In this document: positions 20,772 through 25,689 of the stretch, one piece after another
Position numbering within the stretch: position 1 is the first letter of the stretch
Layout: the number at the start of each line of letters is the position of its first letter
Source: JAHFLV01 sp964367845
GTDB lineage: Bacteria; Patescibacteriota; Minisyncoccia; Phycocordibacterales; DATGWK01
Reading direction: 5' to 3'
NCBI GenBank assembly: GCA_964367845.1
Contig: CAYIYW010000008.1
Location: 1-25,689 of the forward strand
Length of the DNA stretch: 25,689 nucleotides
Translations under genes and position numbers: made by a program
The notes under the pieces: generated by a model
What the model saw: the letters and a program-made list of their open reading frames with translations, nothing else
What the model was told of the DNA's origin: nothing
Databases searched by the model: none

Positions 20772-22544
20772 CTACTCGGAAACGACCCGCAAAATTTCTT
20801 CAATCGTCGTCAGTCCTTGAACCGCCTTAAACACGCCGTCTTCAATCATCGTCAGCATGCCTTCTTTCTTGGCTTGGACTTCAAGGTCTTTGTCGGTTTT
20901 GCCTTGCATAACCAATTCTTTCACCGCCGAAGACATTTTCATGACTTCGTAAATTCCGATGCGACCAGAAAATGCGTCTTCGGGATTTACGCCGGTTTTT
21001 GGCCGAAAGAGCGGGATTTTTTCCCAAACCACTTTCGGGTCAACAATTTTTTCCTCTTTGAGCGCGCGGAGGACTCGCTCTATGTCAACCGATTCGGAAA
21101 GAGTTTTGATTTCGGCCGCAGTCATAAAATATTTTTCCTTTTTATCCGTAAGTTTCCGGACCAATCTCTGGCCGATGATAATACTGACGGTGGAAACAAT
21201 CAGAAACGGCTCGGCGTGCATATCAATCAGGCGCGGAAGAGCGCCGGCGGCCGAGTTGGTGTGAAGAGTTGAGAGCACAAGATGGCCGGTAAGCGAGGCG
21301 TTGATTGCCAAAGAGGCCGTTTCGGTGTCGCGAATTTCTCCGACCATAATGATGTCCGGGTCCTGACGAACAAGCGTCCGCAAGCCGGTGCCGAAGGTCA
21401 GACCGATTTCGGATTTCACTTGGGTCTGATTTATTCTGTCCATTTGATATTCAATCGGGTCCTCAATGGTTGAAATGTTGACATCCGGCGTATTCAAAAT
21501 ATCAAGCATGGTGTAAAGAGTGGTGGTTTTTCCGGAACCGGTCGGGCCGGTTGTCAGAATCATGCCGGTCGTGAGATTCAACGCTTTATGAACCCGCTCA
21601 AGCGACTCGCCGTGGAAACCCGACGCTTCCAAAGTGAAACCGGAAACGCTTTCGCGCAAAACACGGGTTACGATTTTTTCGCCGTAATAGGTCGGCAAAG
21701 TTGAAACCCGGAAAGAAATTTTCTCGCCGTTTAGGTCAATTTTGAAACGGCCGTCTTGGGGCAGGCGTTTTTCGTCCAGTTTAAGATTGGACAAAACTTT
21801 AATGCGGGCGGCGATGCTTGGCGCGACATTTTTTGGCAAAACCATGGCGTCGCGGAGAAGGCCGTCTATGCGATAGCGGACAAGCAACTGTTCCTCAAGC
21901 GGTTCAATGTGGATATCAGAAGCGTTCTGGATTATGGCGTGCTTCAAAAGGGTATCCACTATTCTCACGACCGGCAAATCCTCGGCCAGTTTTTTCAAAT
22001 CATCGCCGGAAATTTTGTCGCCTTCCATTCCCTCAACTCCCTCAATTCCTTCGGCGATTGTTTTAATTGAACCGATTTCTTTTTGAATCAAATCGCCAAA
22101 TTCGGCTTTCAAACTTTTTTGATACTGAAGCAGAGCGCTTTTGATTGATTCGCTGTCGGTGTATCGTGGCAGGATTTTCAGGCCGACTTTCTTTTTTATG
22201 AAATCAATGGCCGGCAAGTCGTCGGTGTTGAGCATCGCCACTTCAAGCGAATCCTTGCCTCGGCGAAACGCCACGATGTTGTGATTGCGGGCAATCGGTT
22301 CGGGAATTGAGGACAACACCTCAAAATCCAAATGCTCGCCCTTTAGGTCAACAAAAGGTATGCCGAGAATGCTGGCCTGAATCCGGCGCAGGTCGTTTTC
22401 ATTTATGGCGCCGTCCGAAACCAAAACATCGCCGAGATTCTGGCCGGTTTCTTGGGCGTGTTTTTCGGCCGTGGTTAGGGCGCTTTTTGACACCAGTCCG
22501 GAGTCAAGAATGAAATTTTTTAGTTGCTTTTCTTCAACGTGCAT
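20772..22544 (-). CDS. pilB: Type IV pilus assembly ATPase PilB
   Basis: PilB is the cytoplasmic hexameric ATPase that drives pilus extension. The 590-residue protein has an N-terminal MshEN-like domain (about 1-150), then the GspE core with SDIHIEPLEEQLLVRYRIDG, Walker A GPTGSGKTT (333-341), Asp box STIEDPIEY, Walker B DIIMVGEIRDTETA (397-410) and His box TGHLVLSTLHTN. Many PilB and GspE proteins have a four-cysteine zinc module after the core. Here the matching region (about 465-540, before FSGRIGIYEVM) has no cysteine. An extended TATAAT (22612-22607) lies about 65 bases upstream, so the pilus operon may have its own promoter after the terminator of the exported-protein gene. Confidence 0.94.
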   Translation of the reverse strand: MHVEEKQLKNFILDSGLVSKSALTTAEKHAQETGQNLGDVLVSDGAINENDLRRIQASILGIPFVDLKGEHLDFEVLSSIPEPIARNHNIVAFRRGKDSLEVAMLNTDDLPAIDFIKKKVGLKILPRYTDSESIKSALLQYQKSLKAEFGDLIQKEIGSIKTIAEGIEGVEGMEGDKISGDDLKKLAEDLPVVRIVDTLLKHAIIQNASDIHIEPLEEQLLVRYRIDGLLRDAMVLPKNVAPSIAARIKVLSNLKLDEKRLPQDGRFKIDLNGEKISFRVSTLPTYYGEKIVTRVLRESVSGFTLEASGFHGESLERVHKALNLTTGMILTTGPTGSGKTTTLYTMLDILNTPDVNISTIEDPIEYQMDRINQTQVKSEIGLTFGTGLRTLVRQDPDIIMVGEIRDTETASLAINASLTGHLVLSTLHTNSAAGALPRLIDMHAEPFLIVSTVSIIIGQRLVRKLTDKKEKYFMTAAEIKTLSESVDIERVLRALKEEKIVDPKVVWEKIPLFRPKTGVNPEDAFSGRIGIYEVMKMSSAVKELVMQGKTDKDLEVQAKKEGMLTMIEDGVFKAVQGLTTIEEILRVVSE

Positions 22545-22606
22545 AATAAGGGCTGTTTGACTTTTCAGTTATAAAAGAAAACCCGCGGGCTTTTTATTTC
22601 CTCTAA

Positions 22607-22612
22607 ATTATA
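22607..22612 (-). promoter_or_regulatory. Candidate -10 for the pilB operon
   Basis: GGTATAAT reads on the minus strand just after the upstream terminator and about 65 bases before the pilB ATG. No convincing -35 is seen (TTGGAT at 15-bp spacing). A CCCGCGGG palindrome followed by T's lies at about 22577-22590 inside the expected leader. Confidence 0.4.
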
Positions 22613-22618
22613 CCAAAC

Positions 22619-22665
22619 AAAAACCCCATCCAAGCCAGAGGGCGGGGGATGAGGAGTTTGGATGG
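22619..22665 (-). terminator. Rho-independent terminator before pilB
   Basis: On the minus strand CCATCCAA (22665-22658) and TTGGATGG (22633-22626) form an 8-bp perfect stem followed by GGTTTTTG. It lies about 35 bases past the stop of the exported-protein gene. Confidence 0.75.
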
Positions 22666-22700
22666 TAGAAAGAAATGAGGATTGGGGTCGTATTTCAAAG

Positions 22701-23843
22701 CTACTGAGGGCAAGTCACGCGGAGTGAATTTAACACTCCGTCTTCACTTACAGTAATTGCATAACATATGCCACCCAGCGATTTCATAATTATATTTTTT
22801 CCGGCTCCGTCCAAATAAATGCTTCCATCGGCAACATGCAGTTTTCTTAGTGGATTAGTTGTTCCGACTCCGACATACCCGTTAGTTGAATTAGGACTAG
22901 GGACTCCGGCTTTAATAAAGAAGGGGGTATTTGTTCTTGAATTTTCACTACCGTCGTAATTAATTTCAAGATCATCTTGAGGGTTATTTACAAATGCCCA
23001 ACCTGTCCAAGGAGTGCCATCTTTGTACAGTTGCAGAGCCGAATTGCCCGAGCTAGTGGCTGATTTACTGACCCGAAGTAATCCAGAGCCAACGTCGTCT
23101 GGGCCTACATGGAGAGGTGCGCGGGGATTTGTCATGTTGATGCCGACCCCACCGGTTTGAGAACCACCAGGATGCACTCCTCTATCAATAATTCGGCTGT
23201 CCACAAGAGTAGCCGATGCCGACGACCATTTTGGCACATAGTTCGCCGTTCCGGCTCCAGACACGTTACCGATGCAGGCACCGTTGATTCTGTAACAACT
23301 ATTCGTACCCGTTACATTAACGCTTCCGGCGACATTAAGCTTGTGGGTTCCCCCTGTCGTTCCGATTCCGACATTCGCGCCGTCATTTGAGATAATGCTA
23401 TTGGCTAGCCAAGTTGTTCCGTTATGCCTTAATGTTTGACTAGCCGTTCCGGTCGGCAAACCACCGCCGCCGCCAGCCGGCCATGATGTTATACAGCTTG
23501 ACCCATCCCGAAGACAAAAACCTGTCGCTTTAACATTCCCAACCACATCAATTTTTTCCGCTGGCTCGTATGGATCAGTTGTGTCACCAATACTTACCAG
23601 ACCATACGGAATTATAAGGGCCGGTGTTACTGACGGCGCACCGAGTCCAAAGCCAAGCGTCAAACCCGCGTCCTTTACTTGCCCAAGATTACTGATGTTA
23701 AGAGGCGCGTATGTGTTCCCGTTCGGTGGCGTGTTTGTCGGCGCTGTCCAACTCTGGGCCGACACATACTGTATTCCGACAGTCAACATAAGCGCCAGAA
23801 AGATTACTTTGATTGTGTCCAGAATTTTGTTATCGTATTTCAT
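22701..23843 (-). CDS. Secreted fibre-like surface protein
   Basis: The 380-residue protein has a signal peptide (about residues 1-29, ending VSAQ) and then SWTAPTNTPPNGNTYAPLN, a segment that I recall from many Parcubacteria exported proteins. The rest is repetitive: NVGIGTTGGTHKLNVAG, GVGINMTNPRAPLHVG and GYVGVGTTNPLRKLHVADG are diverged copies of the VGIGTTxPxxKLxV repeat found in tail-fibre-like and S74-peptidase-associated proteins. No C-terminal peptidase or chaperone domain is seen. A Gly-rich linker (GGGGG) lies near residue 127. It is probably a surface-exposed beta-rich fibre. It lies between the pilus genes and two other exported proteins and has its own terminator. Confidence 0.8.
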   Translation of the reverse strand: MKYDNKILDTIKVIFLALMLTVGIQYVSAQSWTAPTNTPPNGNTYAPLNISNLGQVKDAGLTLGFGLGAPSVTPALIIPYGLVSIGDTTDPYEPAEKIDVVGNVKATGFCLRDGSSCITSWPAGGGGGLPTGTASQTLRHNGTTWLANSIISNDGANVGIGTTGGTHKLNVAGSVNVTGTNSCYRINGACIGNVSGAGTANYVPKWSSASATLVDSRIIDRGVHPGGSQTGGVGINMTNPRAPLHVGPDDVGSGLLRVSKSATSSGNSALQLYKDGTPWTGWAFVNNPQDDLEINYDGSENSRTNTPFFIKAGVPSPNSTNGYVGVGTTNPLRKLHVADGSIYLDGAGKNIIMKSLGGICYAITVSEDGVLNSLRVTCPQ

Positions 23844-23906
23844 AATTTTTTTATTTTTAACCTATTAATTTATTAATTATTTAAATCTTAATTTTCAACC
23901 ATTGAA

Positions 23907-24212
23907 TCAAATGACGCTCGTCGCCCGAATCAAGGCCTCGCGGTTGCTTGCGCTTCCTCCATTTGCGTTCTTAGACACGCTTGTGGCTTCAATCAGCTTC
24001 TGAACTTCAGGGTCAGTGATCGAAGAACTTCCTTTGACCGTCGTGGCTTCAATAAGCATTTGATATTGACGGTCAGTGTTGCTAACCTGCGGTGGCGGCG
24101 ATAATGTTTTTTTGTTTTTTCCGCCAATCGCCGCCACTCCGAGAATGGCGACAATAACCAAGACCAGAATACCCGCGATAATTATTATTTTGTTGTGATG
24201 TTCTTGATTCAT
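23907..24212 (-). CDS. Small membrane-anchored protein with ATSV repeats
   Basis: The 101-residue protein has one membrane helix (about residues 9-31, IIIIAGILVLVIVAILGVAA) and a short exported tail. The tail has three copies of a short motif: MLIEATTV, LIEATSV and LIRATSV, about 25 residues apart. I recognise no family. Its ATG lies one base after the stop of the preceding gene, so the two are co-translated. It may be an anchor or scaffold partner of that PKD-type protein, by inference only. Confidence 0.7.
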   Translation of the reverse strand: MNQEHHNKIIIIAGILVLVIVAILGVAAIGGKNKKTLSPPPQVSNTDRQYQMLIEATTVKGSSSITDPEVQKLIEATSVSKNANGGSASNREALIRATSVI

Positions 24213-24213
24213 A

Positions 24214-25689
24214 TTAAATTTCTATGATTTTGGGTCGCACGATTACACCTGTGCTTTCTTCACATATCCCGGTATTTGCTGGAGACGAGCTGTCAGTAAC
24301 GGAAACCCTAACAGATTTTTTCCCGAGAATACTGTAGGTTCTGGCGACCGTTGCTGGGGAAGTATCACCTTTGGAAACATTCGCGGAGAAATCATCGAAA
24401 TCGCCGTCAAGGTCATCATCAAATGTGAATGTGTACACATATGGTAGAGTCGTTACCCCTTGTGGACTAATCCCTGCCGTCCATGTCGCCTCCTGATTGA
24501 TAAGCAAAGGAGCTGGAGACACAGTGCATTCCGCCCCAAGATTACCGGCCGCCGGTTTAGCGTGAATTTCGACTGTTCCTATGGCGTCTAAACCACCGGA
24601 CTTTATTTCAACCCGAGGATAAAACCATCCGGAAACATCATATGTGCAAGTATGAAAATTAAGCAGTTGGGATTCGCCCCATCCTTCACCAAGACCACAA
24701 TCAAAGCGATACAAATCCGCGACTTGGGCAAGTTGTCTTTGAGATTCCAAAGCAACTCGGGAGGTTGCCGTAAGCGTTGAATCAAAAGGAACTGTGCCCT
24801 CAACAGGGTCAGCGGTAAGAAGCGCTATCAGATTTTGAGCGTCGCAATACCGCACCCCGTTACCAGACGCTTGGTCCCATTTCAACCAGCCGACAACTTC
24901 GCTACCCCATGAAAAACCGCTAAATTTTCTGGTACTTTGATTAAAATTTATTCCATAGTCACTGCCTGATGAACCTGGCAAACCTTGAGAGCCAGACAGA
25001 TTACCCCTCAAGCTAATCCAGCCGTCCCAACCGTCGTTTCGGCCAACAGCGACAATCGCTCGAGCCCAACCAGAAACACTGCCGCTACCCGAAATTTTTG
25101 CATCGTCCTCATTATTTCCACTTGTATTTGGAGGGTCACCTAACCCTCCGAATTTTATCCAGTAAATGTTACTACTCCAAGCATAACCGACAAGATTCCC
25201 ATTTTTGTCAACAGAAACCGCGTAAGGGAAAACTGTCCCGGAGGTAGGACATCCCGGCACGCCATCGTCAAAACGATTGTTCCCATTAGTATCGCAATCT
25301 TTACTGTTGAAACTCACCCAGCCAACGCCCATTTTAGAAGGTGAGGGGGCTTCATCCGTCGCTCCCCAAGCAAAACCGCACAATGGAGAGTTACTGCCTA
25401 GACCTGGGCCACCGCCGGGCCCGCCACCACCGCCACCGACAGGGCTTTCGCTGTCGTCAGTTGCAGATTCACAATCAGGGTCAACATCAGCCACGCGGCC
25501 TTGGCGATTAAAATCAATTAACCCATCTCCATCGTTATTATCTACGCAGTCGCCACACTGAAAAGGATTGCAATTCTCTCCCAAAGCCCTTTCAGTAACC
25601 CCTCCCCAGAAAAACACCGCCGCCCCGACCAAAACCAGCGACAACGCGAGAGCAACCGCTATTTTGCTGTTCCAAAGAGGAGAAAAAAA
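24214..25689 (-). CDS. Exported protein with PKD-like domain, 5' end off window
   Basis: The frame stays open to the right edge without a good ATG, so the start is probably outside; TTG at 25644 is the only start-like codon inside the signal peptide (KIAVALALSLVLVGAAVFFW). Exported features: CGDCVDNNDGDGLIDF, a Ca-binding-like acidic repeat; a Gly-rich linker; GFAWG, GYAWSSNIYWIKFGG and WLKWD segments typical of Parcubacteria surface proteins; and C-terminal PKD-like sandwich (YTFTFDDDLDGDFDD, then VARTYSILGKKSVRVSVTDS). Its role is likely structural or adhesive. It is followed at once by the small membrane protein gene. Confidence 0.8.
   Translation of the reverse strand, partial: FFSPLWNSKIAVALALSLVLVGAAVFFWGGVTERALGENCNPFQCGDCVDNNDGDGLIDFNRQGRVADVDPDCESATDDSESPVGGGGGGPGGGPGLGSNSPLCGFAWGATDEAPSPSKMGVGWVSFNSKDCDTNGNNRFDDGVPGCPTSGTVFPYAVSVDKNGNLVGYAWSSNIYWIKFGGLGDPPNTSGNNEDDAKISGSGSVSGWARAIVAVGRNDGWDGWISLRGNLSGSQGLPGSSGSDYGINFNQSTRKFSGFSWGSEVVGWLKWDQASGNGVRYCDAQNLIALLTADPVEGTVPFDSTLTATSRVALESQRQLAQVADLYRFDCGLGEGWGESQLLNFHTCTYDVSGWFYPRVEIKSGGLDAIGTVEIHAKPAAGNLGAECTVSPAPLLINQEATWTAGISPQGVTTLPYVYTFTFDDDLDGDFDDFSANVSKGDTSPATVARTYSILGKKSVRVSVTDSSSPANTGICEESTGVIVRPKIIEI

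Noticed and set aside
1..25689. tRNA or rRNA genes
   Set aside because: No stretch read as a cloverleaf with conserved TTCGAATC-type arms or as ribosomal RNA; a tRNA scan would settle it.

Overview
The window looks like a chromosomal segment from a Candidate Phyla Radiation (Patescibacteria) bacterium, probably a Parcubacteria-type lineage. This is inferred from gene content only: a stand-alone ComEC-type metallo-beta-lactamase protein, an RNase HI with a viroplasmin-like tail, a minimal type IV pilus operon, and secreted proteins with 'SWTAPTNTPPNGN' and 'GYAWSSNIYWIKF'-type motifs. Several promoters sit so close to the start codon that their mRNAs would be leaderless. TGA acts as an ordinary stop at the expected ends of conserved genes such as TIM, so the standard bacterial code is assumed.

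Layout. 1-5.7 kb: a ComEC-like MBL protein (cut by the left edge), Fe/Mn superoxide dismutase, two single-gene units for envelope or secreted proteins of unknown function, the ComEC channel, and a single-gene unit for a protein whose C-terminus resembles diversity-generating retroelement (DGR) targets. 5.7-9.9 kb: RNase HI and RecJ (one operon), a HIT protein divergent from RecJ, and a ParA-like ATPase. 10.0-13.3 kb: an accessory island holding a small orphan gene, a fragment of a larger gene, and a DGR. 13.3-15.3 kb: triose-phosphate isomerase and phosphoglycerate kinase. 15.4-25.7 kb: a minus-strand block of PilB, PilC and three pilin-like proteins, preceded by three exported proteins, the last cut by the right edge.

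The main discovery is the DGR. A 95-bp template repeat (TR, 12031-12125) and variable repeat (VR, 12505-12599) align without gaps. They differ at 20 positions, and every difference falls on an adenine of the sense (minus) strand: 20 of 26 adenines are changed and 0 of 69 other bases. The VR forms the last 31 codons of a 209-residue target protein that has a full-consensus promoter, a foldable leader and a strong ribosome binding site. A hairpin follows the VR, as in known DGRs. An Avd-like gene lies on the opposite strand and the reverse transcriptase (RT) lies beyond it. The RT has the DGR-type LGNLTSQ and YADD motifs but carries one in-frame UGA; avd has a run of nine C at its probable start. 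The absence of any non-adenine change between TR and VR argues that mutagenic homing happened recently, despite the UGA.

Secondary themes are long intergenic palindromes (495-562, 5669-5718, 14496-14565, 15355-15423), of which one would cover the pgk start codon, and a set of GC-richer single genes, each with its own promoter and terminator, that includes both DGR-type proteins.
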